Shown: positions 10,967-20,819, numbered from the stretch's first letter. The stretch is DNA of 64,000 nucleotides from Saprospiraceae bacterium (GCA_016722285.1 JADKGI010000006.1:194405-258404), one strand, 5' to 3'. A program made the numbers and translations. Notes: generated from the sequence alone by a model not told the origin.

Positions 10967-11002
10967 TTTTTTGATTGAAATTGATCTCACTTAAGCAATT
11001 AC
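10967..11002 (-). promoter_or_regulatory. copy 1 of a conserved 36-bp intergenic element
   Basis: Read on the minus strand it starts GTAATTG and ends GATCAATTTCAATCAAAAAA. It matches the element at 12876-12911 at 31 of 36 positions, with all five differences in a central 9-base stretch. It lies about 65 bases upstream of the minus-strand barrel gene. Function unknown; its upstream position suggests a transcription-factor site or promoter-associated element. Confidence 0.6.
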
Positions 11003-11042
11003 TAAAATATAATTTTTTCATGAAACAGTAACATTTCATCTG

Positions 11043-12842
11043 TTATTGAAGTTCAAACTGTAATCTTGCCAAAGAGTTATATATTCCGTTTTCATTTTCA
11101 ATTAGCTCGTAGTGGTTTCCTTGTTCAATGATCTTGCCCTGGTCCAAAACATAGATACAGTCAACTTCTCTTATAGTTGCCAATCGGTGAGCAATAATAA
11201 TGGATGTCCTGTTTAACATGAGTTTATCAAGGGCTTCCTGTACCAATTTTTCTGATTCTGCATCCAGGGATGATGTGGCTTCATCAAGAATCAGTATCTT
11301 AGGGTCTTTAAGAATCGCTCTGGCAATGGCGATTCTTTGCCTTTGGCCCCCTGATAATTTTATGCCTCTATCACCTACAATAGTATCAAGCCCATCCGGA
11401 AATGAAGATATAAACTCCCAACTATTAGATTTTCTTGCGGCCTCCTTGATTTCTTCCTCGGTAGCATTTGGTTTGCCATATAAAATGTTTTCCCTTATAC
11501 TTCCTCCAAAAAGAATTACCTCCTGAGGTACTATGCCGATATTTTTACGAAAATCAGTGAGGTTGTACTCTCCAATATCCTTGCCGTCAATATAAATATT
11601 TCCTGAATCAGGATTGTAGAATTTCATCAACAATTGTACTATAGTAGATTTCCCACCCCCACTTTGTCCAATCAAAGCAATCTTTTTACCAGGAGATATA
11701 TTTAAATTTATTCCATTGAGTACGGTCACATCTTTTCTGGATGGATATGAAAATATGACGTTTTCATAAATGATTTCTCCCTTTAATCTCAAATTTTGGG
11801 AAGAGCTTACTTTTTGAATGTCAAGTTCTGTGGGTGTGTCCAGAATTTCCTGAATACGCTCTGTTGCACCTACAGCACTGACTATCTGTGTGTAAAGCGT
11901 TCCGAAGCTGGCAATTGCTCCGCCAAGAATACCTGTATAAATGATAAACGAAAATAAGTCGCCGGCTTCCATAGATCCTGCCTGCACCATAAGAGCCCCG
12001 CGCCAGAGGATGTAGAAAATACCACCAAATAAAATGGTAATCACGAAAATAAAAAACACGCCCCTTATTTTTGCAAAACTTAGGGATACTTTTACTATCT
12101 GATCTACTGATTTGCTATATCTGATAGATTCATACCATTCATTTGCAAATGATTTTACGATAGTGAATGATTGAAATGTCTCCTCTACAATAGTATTTGT
12201 TTTTGCCAGTTCATCCTGACGTTGTTTTGACAACTTTCTGATATATCTTCCAAATATCATGGCAACTATTACAATGGCCGGAAATGTCATCAACATAATA
12301 AGAGACAGGCTAGGTGTCCAAAACATAATAATAATCACTCCGGAAATTAATATTACTACCTGTCTGATAAATTCTGCCAAAGTGATTGAAAACACAGATT
12401 GAAGTTGCTCTACATCTGCGGTAATTCTGCTTGTGAGTTCGCCCACTCTTTTCTCTTCAAAAAATGTAACAGGCTGGGTGATAATTTTGTCATATAAATC
12501 TTTTCTGAGATCAGCCATACCTTTTTCGGACACAATGGCAAAAAAAATGGTTCTGAAATAACTTAAGACTCCCTGAACGATCAGGATAATAAGAAAAACC
12601 CATCCGTAATCCTTGACACTGATATTTAGTTTAAATTTAGGTGCGCCAATGGCTGTATTTGCCATTTCACCCGGCAGTCCCATCAATGCCATAAAAATAA
12701 GGCTACCGGAAACTAAAAAAAACATTGCAGCTATAAAATAGCCTTTGTACGGTTTTATATATTTGAAAATCCGAAATGACTTTTTAAGAGATTCTATACT
12801 GATTTTAGTCACTTTTTGTGCTCTTTCTTCTTTCACAGCCAT
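11043..12842 (-). CDS. ABC exporter, fused permease and ATPase (MsbA-like)
   Basis: A 599-residue half-transporter that would dimerise in the inner membrane and export a lipid, drug or peptide using ATP. The N-terminal half has six hydrophobic segments (first FIAAMFFLVSGSLIFMALM), with family landmarks ITADVEQLQSVFS and VEETFQSFTIVKSFANE. The C-terminal half is the nucleotide-binding domain: Walker A GQSGGGKST, signature LSGGQRQRIAIARAI, Walker B ILILDEATSSLD and the H-loop IIIAHRLATI. Length is standard for MsbA/BmrA-type exporters. It is monocistronic between two intergenic regions. A copy of the 36-bp element sits 33 bases upstream of its start. Substrate cannot be inferred. Confidence 0.92.
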   Translation of the reverse strand: MAVKEERAQKVTKISIESLKKSFRIFKYIKPYKGYFIAAMFFLVSGSLIFMALMGLPGEMANTAIGAPKFKLNISVKDYGWVFLIILIVQGVLSYFRTIFFAIVSEKGMADLRKDLYDKIITQPVTFFEEKRVGELTSRITADVEQLQSVFSITLAEFIRQVVILISGVIIIMFWTPSLSLIMLMTFPAIVIVAMIFGRYIRKLSKQRQDELAKTNTIVEETFQSFTIVKSFANEWYESIRYSKSVDQIVKVSLSFAKIRGVFFIFVITILFGGIFYILWRGALMVQAGSMEAGDLFSFIIYTGILGGAIASFGTLYTQIVSAVGATERIQEILDTPTELDIQKVSSSQNLRLKGEIIYENVIFSYPSRKDVTVLNGINLNISPGKKIALIGQSGGGKSTIVQLLMKFYNPDSGNIYIDGKDIGEYNLTDFRKNIGIVPQEVILFGGSIRENILYGKPNATEEEIKEAARKSNSWEFISSFPDGLDTIVGDRGIKLSGGQRQRIAIARAILKDPKILILDEATSSLDAESEKLVQEALDKLMLNRTSIIIAHRLATIREVDCIYVLDQGKIIEQGNHYELIENENGIYNSLARLQFELQ

Positions 12843-12875
12843 TTTAATATTTATAAAAATGCAAAAATATTGTAA

Positions 12876-12911
12876 TTTTTTGATTGAAATTGATCATATC
12901 TAAACAATTAC
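12876..12911 (-). promoter_or_regulatory. copy 2 of the conserved 36-bp intergenic element
   Basis: On the minus strand: starts GTAATTGTTTAGATAT and ends with the same 20 bases as copy 1. It ends 33 bases before the ABC exporter start. It agrees with the third copy (52077-52112) at 32 of 36 positions. Confidence 0.6.
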
Positions 12912-13004
12912 AAAATAATAACAGTTAGATCCTTTAAAGTAATCATTTCATCCATATAAAGGTTTCAGACAAATCTTTTATTAACACTTAATTTATCTGA
13001 ATTG

Positions 13005-16000
13005 TCATAATTTGATAAATCTTAAATACCTTATATCTCTGCCGGAATGCAATTTTAAGATGTAGATCCCAGGAATTAAATGTAGCGAATTAAAAATGAC
13101 TTCCTTATCCTCAGCAACCGGTATATTTTCAATAAATTGACCGTCATGTGCATAGAGGCTTAAGCTCATAATACTTTCTTCGGATATTAAATGAATTAAA
13201 TCATAAGAAGGATTGGGAAAAAGTATAACCTTTGATTTTGTAATTTCATCAACACTTGAAATGTTTTCAACTAAAAAACTCATAGCAATTTGACAATCAA
13301 GGGCATCTTTTACTGAAACACTATACAAACCTGGAAAAAGGTTTTCAAGACAAGTAGCCGTCTTATTTTGAGCTTCCCAAAAAATCTGGTAAGGGCTTAC
13401 TCCACCTCCCGGGTTAACACAAATTTTACCTGATCCGGAGCGGTTATTATCAGGCGTAATTTGAGGATTGAGCTTTATGTCAGAAACAGATGAAATAGAC
13501 AGAGGTAAAATATCTAAAGTGCATCCCTTTGAGTCAGAAATGAAACCGGAGTAAACATCATTGTGTAATTGTGATATATCTCTACCCGCATATAATCCTC
13601 CATTCCAAAGTATTCCAAAAGGAGGACTTCCTCCTGTAATTTCTATTTTTATATTGCCCAAACTGTCTTTGCTGCAAGTATTGTTTTTTACAGTTGTGAC
13701 AGTATAGAAGTAGGGAGGCTTTTCCTGTAATGTGATGAGATTTGAAATGCCGGTGCATCCTTGATTATCGGTGACAGTGACCTTGTAGGAACCAGCAGGA
13801 AGAAATTTTATAGTGTCTCTTGTAAGATCACTAAAGTATTGTAATCCAAAACTCCAGTTATAATCAAATGGCTTATTTATTCCATCGGTCTGTAATGAAA
13901 TTATACCATTTTTTTCTTTATAACATTTGTTATCATTAATAGAGATGAGAGTTATTGGAACATCATTATTTAAATATGGAATATATATGTTAGGAAGGGT
14001 TGCCTTGCAGCCAAGCTTGTCATATAGCGTTACACTATAATTACCCGATACTAAATCTGAAAAAGCATTGACAGATTTTTCTGAATGACTCCAGGCATAA
14101 TTATAGTTGTCATTTCCACCAAAAGCTTTGAGTTTGACAAATCCGTTTTTCCCAAGGATGCAGGTAGCGGCTTTGATACTATCTATCTTTACGTCCAGTA
14201 TAGATGGTTCTTTGATTTCTACCGCTTGAAAATTCACTTTGCAGCCATTGGCATCAGTGACAGTAAGTGTGTATTGACCAGCTTTAAGGCCAAAAATATC
14301 ATCTGTATTATTGAAATTATTCCACAAATAGGTATAAGGTGAGAACCCTCCTGACACATCAGTTTTGATAGAACCATTTTGTTCTCCGAAACATCTTACA
14401 TTTTCTGTACTCAATAATTTTCCTGTAAGAGGTGGCGGCGATTTAATTTCAATTTTGATGATATTTTGGCAACCGACATTATCAGTAATAGTACTTGTAT
14501 AATTGCCTGATGTGACATTGGCAATTGAATCAAATGTCGAGCCTGTACTCCATTTGTAATAATAAGGTGCCGAACCATTAAATGATATCAATCTGACATT
14601 TCCTGTACTTTGGCCGAAACATAACGGGTTTTTTATTTCAAGAATATCGCTGACTATTTTTGGTTTGGCTTGTATTATTATGGCCCCTAATTCGGCACTG
14701 CAATTCCCATTATCCGTAACTGTTATCGTATAGGTTCCCGGAGGCGCGTTTATTAAGTTTTTTTCTGAAGATTTGTCAGACCAGAAATATTTATAAGGTT
14801 CATTCCCTAAACTATGTTCAATAAAGATACTTCCGTCTGATTTACCTAGACATGATGCATCTGTTTTAGCTGTAGAAATGACATTAAGTGAGATTTTTGT
14901 TTTTACTTCATAAAAATTGGTATTTACTACACAACTACCCACATCAGTTATTGTCGCATAATAGACTCCCGGCTTAGTATTAGTGAGTTGTAAGCCTTCT
15001 TCACCATTATTCCACTTTACTTGATATGGTGGGTTTCCGCCTGAGATATTCAACGAAATCGAGCCATCAGATGAACCGTTGCAGGAAGCGTCAAGAATAT
15101 TAGAAGACATTTTGATCGGGTTAACAGCGGGCTGATCGTCTGAATTCCCATTACAATTTTCGTCAATGCCATTACATGGAATTTCAATAGCACCAGGATA
15201 AATATTTTTATCACCATCATTACAGTCTCCGGAATTCCTCACGTATCCTTTTGGAGGATTTATTGAACATATTTCTATTTTTTCTGATTCCGCACCAAAA
15301 CCATCGCCGTCTTTATCAATGAAATATGTAAATAACGAAAAATTTTCCGTCGATTTATAAAATTCTATCTGATCAAGTGCAATATCACCTAGAGAGCTAA
15401 AAGCAGTTGTGCCTGTAAATCTGAAAATTCCTGTTGAGTTATCATATTTTTTCAATGAAAGTGTCATTCTATTCCATACATCTCCCTGATTGCCTGAGAC
15501 ATAAAATAGCTCTTCCCAGGTTATGCCATTATCGGTACTTATTTCCAGTTTCAGAGTGGCTATGTCTGCCCCATAAAGATGATAAAAAAATGACATATCA
15601 CATCCGGATTCATTCGATTTAATATTAATGCATTTTGATTGAAGGATTACTTTTGTATCCGATTTACAGAGTGTTGGATTATTTTCAATATAAATATAGT
15701 TGCCCGTGCCATTAATATCGCCTGATGGCCCTGTGTTTTCAGTATCTGTTTTGCCTTTGAATATTATCCAGTCCTGATCGCCATCAGTAGTACTATTAAA
15801 CCATAAACCACTTGAAATAGTACAGTTAGCCGCACAGCCTGCAGGGCAGATTTGGTATCCATCAAAGCTCTCTGTCATAGTTACGGTTTCGCATGTCGTA
15901 CTTGCAGAGAGTATGCAACTTTCCTGTGATTGGGATGTGAGAGAACAGACTGAAGATATAGTCAATTCATATTTTTCATTTGGAATTAGGTTGTCAATTA

Positions 16001-16988
16001 TAAACTTTTCAGCCTTACACTCAACAAAATAGGTATTAACAATATTCCCGTTTTTAAATAAAGAAAGTTTGACTGTATTGCAATTGATTAAAGATTTCCA
16101 GCTTACAGTCAGCGCATTTATATCAGATTTACTGACAACAAAATTTTCCGGAATCAGGCAGTTGATATTATTAAATCTGATGTTGATGTATTTTAATGTA
16201 CCTACATCTTTTGCGGCTCTGTCATAACATATGAGTTTCCAATAACCTCTGGAAAGGGTGTCGGGCTTCCATCCGGAGATCTCTCCATCCATCCTGAATG
16301 TTCCAATGAAGGGTGGTTTGTTGTTTTTTAGCAAAGAGCAGGCTTGTGGCGCAAATGTGGTGACCTTTTTGCATAATGTATCACTGATATCCCCAAAATC
16401 ATCTGTAACAGTTCCGTTGTGGTTTGTTAGTACCAGTTGTTGCCCCTGCGGACTTTCGAGTGTTAATTTTAGATCCGCAGGCCAATCATGTTCCACAATT
16501 ATATCCACCCCATCTAAAAAAACATCTTTTCCTAAGATGCCTCCTTGTTTGACATCAAGAAGTAATATTTCGGTACCATTGTCTTTCAGAGGAATACTAG
16601 TCCCGCACTGAACAGGTATTTCCAGAACCGTGATAAATGGTATAGCAACATTCCAGGCGCTAGAAGAATTTAAACTGCAAACTGTCCTTATATAAAGCTC
16701 ATAGGAAGTAGATGGGCTTAAATTTTCCAGAGTAAAATCTTTTGTAGTGATGAGGGGTGAAGTAGGAAAGCCTGTTCTTAATTGTCCTTTTTTAACAATT
16801 TCTATTTCCCAGCCCAAAGGGAGTGCATTTGAATCAAACCATTTGATTCTTATTGAATTAGTTGTTCTTTCTGAAAACGAAATCGAAAACGGAACCTTAC
16901 AGGACTGGCTGAATAATGTACTTTTTCCTATTAGTAAAATAATTATAAGCCTACAAAATCTGTTGAATAGATTTACCAAAGTGCACAT
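13005..16988 (-). CDS. large secreted multidomain protein with SprB repeats and T9SS sorting domain
   Basis: A 1327-residue cell-surface or secreted protein, probably an adhesin. Order of domains: signal peptide (to about residue 28, LFSQ), fibronectin type III (about 30-120), a proprotein-convertase P-like domain (about 130-280, with VEHDWPADLKLTLESPQG), a second FN3 (about 285-370), a MAM-like domain (about 375-555), a MopE-type metal-binding motif (DKDGDGFG, GDCNDGDKNIYPGAIEI, GIDENCNGNSDD), seven clear SprB repeats with an eighth degenerate one (about 640-1235, each starting like ASCNGSSDGSISL and ending YxxTITD), and a type IX secretion C-terminal domain (ILFPNPSYDLIHL to the end). It would be exported by Sec, then by the T9SS. 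Its start lies about 14 bases from the point where gyrA sequence begins on the other strand, so no promoter region is left. Confidence 0.85.
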   Translation of the reverse strand: MCTLVNLFNRFCRLIIILLIGKSTLFSQSCKVPFSISFSERTTNSIRIKWFDSNALPLGWEIEIVKKGQLRTGFPTSPLITTKDFTLENLSPSTSYELYIRTVCSLNSSSAWNVAIPFITVLEIPVQCGTSIPLKDNGTEILLLDVKQGGILGKDVFLDGVDIIVEHDWPADLKLTLESPQGQQLVLTNHNGTVTDDFGDISDTLCKKVTTFAPQACSLLKNNKPPFIGTFRMDGEISGWKPDTLSRGYWKLICYDRAAKDVGTLKYINIRFNNINCLIPENFVVSKSDINALTVSWKSLINCNTVKLSLFKNGNIVNTYFVECKAEKFIIDNLIPNEKYELTISSVCSLTSQSQESCILSASTTCETVTMTESFDGYQICPAGCAANCTISSGLWFNSTTDGDQDWIIFKGKTDTENTGPSGDINGTGNYIYIENNPTLCKSDTKVILQSKCINIKSNESGCDMSFFYHLYGADIATLKLEISTDNGITWEELFYVSGNQGDVWNRMTLSLKKYDNSTGIFRFTGTTAFSSLGDIALDQIEFYKSTENFSLFTYFIDKDGDGFGAESEKIEICSINPPKGYVRNSGDCNDGDKNIYPGAIEIPCNGIDENCNGNSDDQPAVNPIKMSSNILDASCNGSSDGSISLNISGGNPPYQVKWNNGEEGLQLTNTKPGVYYATITDVGSCVVNTNFYEVKTKISLNVISTAKTDASCLGKSDGSIFIEHSLGNEPYKYFWSDKSSEKNLINAPPGTYTITVTDNGNCSAELGAIIIQAKPKIVSDILEIKNPLCFGQSTGNVRLISFNGSAPYYYKWSTGSTFDSIANVTSGNYTSTITDNVGCQNIIKIEIKSPPPLTGKLLSTENVRCFGEQNGSIKTDVSGGFSPYTYLWNNFNNTDDIFGLKAGQYTLTVTDANGCKVNFQAVEIKEPSILDVKIDSIKAATCILGKNGFVKLKAFGGNDNYNYAWSHSEKSVNAFSDLVSGNYSVTLYDKLGCKATLPNIYIPYLNNDVPITLISINDNKCYKEKNGIISLQTDGINKPFDYNWSFGLQYFSDLTRDTIKFLPAGSYKVTVTDNQGCTGISNLITLQEKPPYFYTVTTVKNNTCSKDSLGNIKIEITGGSPPFGILWNGGLYAGRDISQLHNDVYSGFISDSKGCTLDILPLSISSVSDIKLNPQITPDNNRSGSGKICVNPGGGVSPYQIFWEAQNKTATCLENLFPGLYSVSVKDALDCQIAMSFLVENISSVDEITKSKVILFPNPSYDLIHLISEESIMSLSLYAHDGQFIENIPVAEDKEVIFNSLHLIPGIYILKLHSGRDIRYLRFIKL

Positions 16989-17001
16989 TTTAAATCAAAA
17001 A

Positions 17002-19308
17002 TATGTTTCTTTTGGACGTTCTCATAAGAAGTCCGCCAGAATAGTAGGTGAAGTGTTGGGTAAATATCATCCGCATGGTGATAGTTCAGTGTACGATTCA
17101 ATGGTTAGAATGGCCCAGGATTGGTCACTCCGATATCCACTTGTGGATGGGCAGGGAAACTTTGGATCTATGGATGGGGATCCACCTGCGGCCATGAGAT
17201 ATACTGAAGCCAGACTTGCCCGTATCAGTGATGAAATGTTGGCCGATATAAATAAGAATACCGTTGATTTTAAACTGAATTTTGATGATTCTTTAGAAGA
17301 ACCTTCAGTATTACCCGCCAGGATACCCAACTTACTCATCAATGGAGCATCCGGTATAGCTGTAGGTATGGCGACAAATATGCTTCCGCACAATCTATCA
17401 GAAGTTGTAGCCGGTATTAAGGCAACAGTTGATAATCCAGATATAACAATAGATGAATTAATTGAATACATTAAAGCACCTGATTTCCCGACCGGCGGAA
17501 CGATATATGGATATGCAGGAATAAAAGAAGCCTTCCATACAGGTAGAGGTAGGGTAGTAGTCAGAGGTAAAGCAACCATAGAAGCAGGCCATAATGGCAA
17601 AGAGACTATCATAATAACTGAGATACCATATCAGGTTAATAAAGCAAATCTCGTTTCGAAGATAGCTGAGTTGGTAAATGAAAACAAGATAGATGGTATC
17701 ACAGATATCAGAGACGAATCAGACAGGAAAGGACTCAGAATAGTAGTGGAAGTACGAAGGGATGCGATGGCAACGGTAGTTCTCAGCAAACTCTATAAAT
17801 ATACCCCATTACAGACATCTTATGGTGTCAACAATATTGCTTTGGTAAATGGAAGGCCAAAAGTGTTGAATCTTAAGGATTTGATAACTGAGTTTATTAA
17901 ATTCAGAATCGAAGTCATCATAAGAAGGACACAATTTGATCTGGATAAAGCACTGGAGAGAGCTCATATTCTCGAAGGACTCATTATAGCTCTGGACAAT
18001 ATTGATGAGGTTATCAGAATCATACGCCAATCAAAGACAGTTGATGAGGCTAGAGAAGGATTAATGACTTCATTTGCCTTAAGTGAGTTACAAGCCAAGG
18101 CAATTCTCGAAATGAGACTTCAGAGGCTCGTAAGTCTTGAAATCGATAAAGTGCGTGAGGAATATCAAGAACTCCTGGCCAAAATAGAACATTATAAGAA
18201 TATCCTGTCCAGTGATCAGATGCAAAGGCAAATCATAAAAGATGAATTGGATGAAATAAATGAAAAATACGGAGATCTGAGGAGAACTGACATTTCGTAT
18301 GCTGATGATGAGATTTCAATAGAAGATCTGATCGCAAATGAAGAAGTGGTCATTACAATTTCTCATTTGGGCTATATAAAAAGAACCAAAACAGATGAGT
18401 TTAAGCAGCAGAGTCGTGGAGGGAAAGGCTCGAGAGGAGCGAAAACGAGAGAAACCGATTTTGTAGAGCATATGTTTATTGCGCACAATCATAATTACCT
18501 ATTGCTTTTTACCGAACAAGGCAGATGCTTCTGGCTTAGGGCTTTTGAAATTCCCGAAGCGAGTAAGATATCACAGGGTAGAGTCTTACAGAATATATTG
18601 GCAATACCATCTGATGATAAGGTACGTGCTTATATTAAGATTGAGAATCTCAATGATGAAGAATTTATCAACAATAACTACATTGTTTTCTGTACAAAGA
18701 AGGGGATGATTAAAAAGACGATTGTAGAGGCTTTTTCAAGGCCCAGGACAAACGGTATAAATGCTATCACCATAAATGAAGCCGATCAGCTGCTTGAAGC
18801 AAAACCATCGAGTGGCCAAAATGAAATTATCATTGCAAACAGAGAAGGAAGAGCTATTAGATTTAATGCATCGAAAGTGAGACCAATGGGTCGGTCTGCA
18901 GCCGGCGTAAAGTCTATGAGATTAGGAGCATCCAATGATGAAGTAATCGGAATGATATCAGCTGATCCGACAAAGGCTGAATATTCTGTTTTTGTTGTTT
19001 CTGAAAAAGGAAATGGCAAAAGGTCTCCATTGGAAGATTACAGAATTACCAACAGAGGAGGTAAAGGGGTTAAGACCATAAATATTACTGAGAAGACCGG
19101 AAAGCTGATAGCTATCAAATGGGTAAGTGAGTTTGATGAATTGATGATCACCACTCAGGATGGAATTATTATCAGGACAGCGATTTCGGATGTAAGGGTG
19201 ATGGGAAGGGCAACCCAAGGTGTCAAGGTAATTAGGATTCAGGACAATGAATCTATCGCAGATGTAACCGTTATCAGAAGAGTAGAAATTTTGGATGAAG
19301 AAGAATGA
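17002..19308 (+). CDS. gyrA: DNA gyrase subunit A, 5'-truncated
   Basis: Breakage-reunion subunit of DNA gyrase, which introduces negative supercoils. Recognisable gyrA sequence begins abruptly at about 17002 (SFGRSHKKSARIVGEVLG); the first 50-60 codons, including the conserved ALPDVRDGLKPVHRR region, are absent. The rest is complete: quinolone-resistance region HPHGDSSVYDSMVRMAQ (serine and aspartate in their susceptible forms), active tyrosine in AAMRYTEAR, coiled coil, GyrA-box-like QQSRGGKGSRG, and six-bladed C-terminal domain. These features separate GyrA from ParC. The open frame continues upstream only through antisense of the adhesin gene. The first in-frame ATG is 17101. The downstream TPR gene is a common gyrA neighbour in Bacteroidota. 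Loss of an essential N-terminus suggests a deletion or misassembly. Confidence 0.85.
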   Translation, partial: YVSFGRSHKKSARIVGEVLGKYHPHGDSSVYDSMVRMAQDWSLRYPLVDGQGNFGSMDGDPPAAMRYTEARLARISDEMLADINKNTVDFKLNFDDSLEEPSVLPARIPNLLINGASGIAVGMATNMLPHNLSEVVAGIKATVDNPDITIDELIEYIKAPDFPTGGTIYGYAGIKEAFHTGRGRVVVRGKATIEAGHNGKETIIITEIPYQVNKANLVSKIAELVNENKIDGITDIRDESDRKGLRIVVEVRRDAMATVVLSKLYKYTPLQTSYGVNNIALVNGRPKVLNLKDLITEFIKFRIEVIIRRTQFDLDKALERAHILEGLIIALDNIDEVIRIIRQSKTVDEAREGLMTSFALSELQAKAILEMRLQRLVSLEIDKVREEYQELLAKIEHYKNILSSDQMQRQIIKDELDEINEKYGDLRRTDISYADDEISIEDLIANEEVVITISHLGYIKRTKTDEFKQQSRGGKGSRGAKTRETDFVEHMFIAHNHNYLLLFTEQGRCFWLRAFEIPEASKISQGRVLQNILAIPSDDKVRAYIKIENLNDEEFINNNYIVFCTKKGMIKKTIVEAFSRPRTNGINAITINEADQLLEAKPSSGQNEIIIANREGRAIRFNASKVRPMGRSAAGVKSMRLGASNDEVIGMISADPTKAEYSVFVVSEKGNGKRSPLEDYRITNRGGKGVKTINITEKTGKLIAIKWVSEFDELMITTQDGIIIRTAISDVRVMGRATQGVKVIRIQDNESIADVTVIRRVEILDEEE

Positions 19309-19407
19309 TAATAATTTATAAGATTATTTTAACGTAGATTGGACTAATTTTAACAAAATTTAAAGATATTTGAGAATTGATTTGCGTCTTAATGACGAAA
19401 ATGCATA

Positions 19408-19434
19408 TTGTAATAATATTATTTTTTAATTTTG
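19408..19434 (+). promoter_or_regulatory. Bacteroidota-type promoter of the TPR gene
   Basis: TTG at 19408-19410 and TAATTTTG (fits TAnnTTTG) at 19427-19434, 16 bases apart, 32 bases before the ATG at 19467. Spacing is slightly short for the consensus. Confidence 0.4.
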
Positions 19435-19466
19435 ACACTGAATTTTCTAACATTTAACAATTAACG

Positions 19467-20753
19467 ATGAAACGATTTTTTTTAGGTACGTTTTTAGTAC
19501 TTTTAACCGCCACCCTTATTCATGCTCAGGACTATAAAAAGCAGCTGAAAAATGCAAATAAGACTCTGAGTAAATATTTTCTGGATCCGGTAGCCAACAA
19601 AGCTGACCTTAATGAGGCTTTGGCTATACTTGATCAGGTGTTTTCTATCGAAGAAGCAAAAGCTAATCCTGAAGCTTGGATCACTAAAGGAGAAATATTT
19701 AATGAGATTGCAAAAGCTGAGATGAATAAAAAAGTATTAGATACTGCTTATGAGTTAGGGACACCACAGGCAGGATTGATGGCTTTGGATGCTTTTAATA
19801 AAGCAATGTCTCTTGCATCTAAAAAATCACACACCAAAGATGCACTTGAAGGTATAAGACTAAATGAGGACTTTACTAATAATATCGCTATCACTCATTT
19901 TCAGGCTCAGGATTATGATAATGCTTTTACTAACTTTATAGCAACACTCAATGCTAATAAAATATTAAAAGAAAACAATATGGCTAGCAGAATAGATGAT
20001 CCTGCTATCAAACATGATCAAATATTTTATACTGCTGTATCCGGTTATTTTGGCAAGAATAAAGATGCTTCTATTCCGCTTTTTGAAGAATTGTACAAGG
20101 CTGGAAAAGCTCAACCTTTAGTATATGAAGCACTTTTTACCGTGAATTCTGATACCAATATTGAAAAGGCAATGGAATACCTCAATGCAGGTAGAGAAGC
20201 CAATCCGGATGATAATGGATTACTTTTTGCTGAAATTAATTACTATTTGAAAGTGGGCAAACTGAATATTTTAACTGATAAACTTAAGGCAGCCATCGAA
20301 AAGGAACCGGATAATGTCTCCGTCTATAATACACTTGGTAATGTATATGATCAGTTGAATCAGGGGGAAAGAGCGAAAGATAATTTGGTAAAAGCTGAAG
20401 AATATTTTAAATTAGCATTTAGTTATTTTGAGCAGGCATTGGCAAAAGACCCGAAAAGCTTTGATGCCATATACAGTCAGGGGGCATTATATTACAATAA
20501 AGCTGCAAGTATGACGGCTAAACTAAATGAATTGAGCAATGATTATTCGAGTGCCGGCACAAAAAAATATAACGCAATTAAGGCGGAAATGGATGGATAT
20601 TTCGCTCAGGCGCTTCCATATTTCCTTAAGGCAGAATCATTAAACCCTAAAGATCAAAATACATTGATCGCTTTGAAAGAGATTTATGCCAGAGAAGGGA
20701 ATCTTGAAAAATCTGCCTCCTATAAAGTAAAATTGGAGTCAATTCAGAAATAA
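19467..20753 (+). CDS. exported tetratricopeptide-repeat protein
   Basis: A 428-residue protein with a signal peptide (MKRFFLGTFLVLLTATLIHA) followed by helical TPR-like repeats across the mature chain. Examples are LLFAEINYYLKVGKL, VSVYNTLGNVYDQLNQGERA, and the last repeat ALPYFLKAESLNPKDQNTLI. It probably acts in the periplasm or at the outer membrane as a protein-interaction scaffold. A TPR gene after gyrA is a recurrent arrangement in this phylum, and the 158-base gap contains its own promoter candidate. Its partners cannot be read from the sequence. Intact frame, strong terminator after it. Confidence 0.8.
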   Translation: MKRFFLGTFLVLLTATLIHAQDYKKQLKNANKTLSKYFLDPVANKADLNEALAILDQVFSIEEAKANPEAWITKGEIFNEIAKAEMNKKVLDTAYELGTPQAGLMALDAFNKAMSLASKKSHTKDALEGIRLNEDFTNNIAITHFQAQDYDNAFTNFIATLNANKILKENNMASRIDDPAIKHDQIFYTAVSGYFGKNKDASIPLFEELYKAGKAQPLVYEALFTVNSDTNIEKAMEYLNAGREANPDDNGLLFAEINYYLKVGKLNILTDKLKAAIEKEPDNVSVYNTLGNVYDQLNQGERAKDNLVKAEEYFKLAFSYFEQALAKDPKSFDAIYSQGALYYNKAASMTAKLNELSNDYSSAGTKKYNAIKAEMDGYFAQALPYFLKAESLNPKDQNTLIALKEIYAREGNLEKSASYKVKLESIQK

Positions 20754-20784
20754 GTTTTTCTCTTAAATATTATAATTGTAATTT

Positions 20785-20819
20785 AATCAGGTTTGCAGGT
20801 GATTCTTGCAAACCTGATT
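20785..20819 (+). terminator. intrinsic terminator after the TPR gene
   Basis: Perfect 13-base arms AATCAGGTTTGCA (20785-20797) and TGCAAACCTGATT (20807-20819) with a 9-base loop, followed by T-rich sequence. It separates the TPR gene from the proA operon. Confidence 0.85.

Noticed and set aside
16747..17001. Plus-strand continuation of the gyrA frame upstream of 17002
   Set aside because: It is antisense to the adhesin gene and shares no sequence with gyrases; only the part after 17002 is gyrA.
17067..17612. 181-codon minus-strand ORF inside gyrA
   Set aside because: Lies fully within a highly conserved coding region on the other strand; composition (serine/isoleucine-rich, low-complexity) is that of an antisense shadow.
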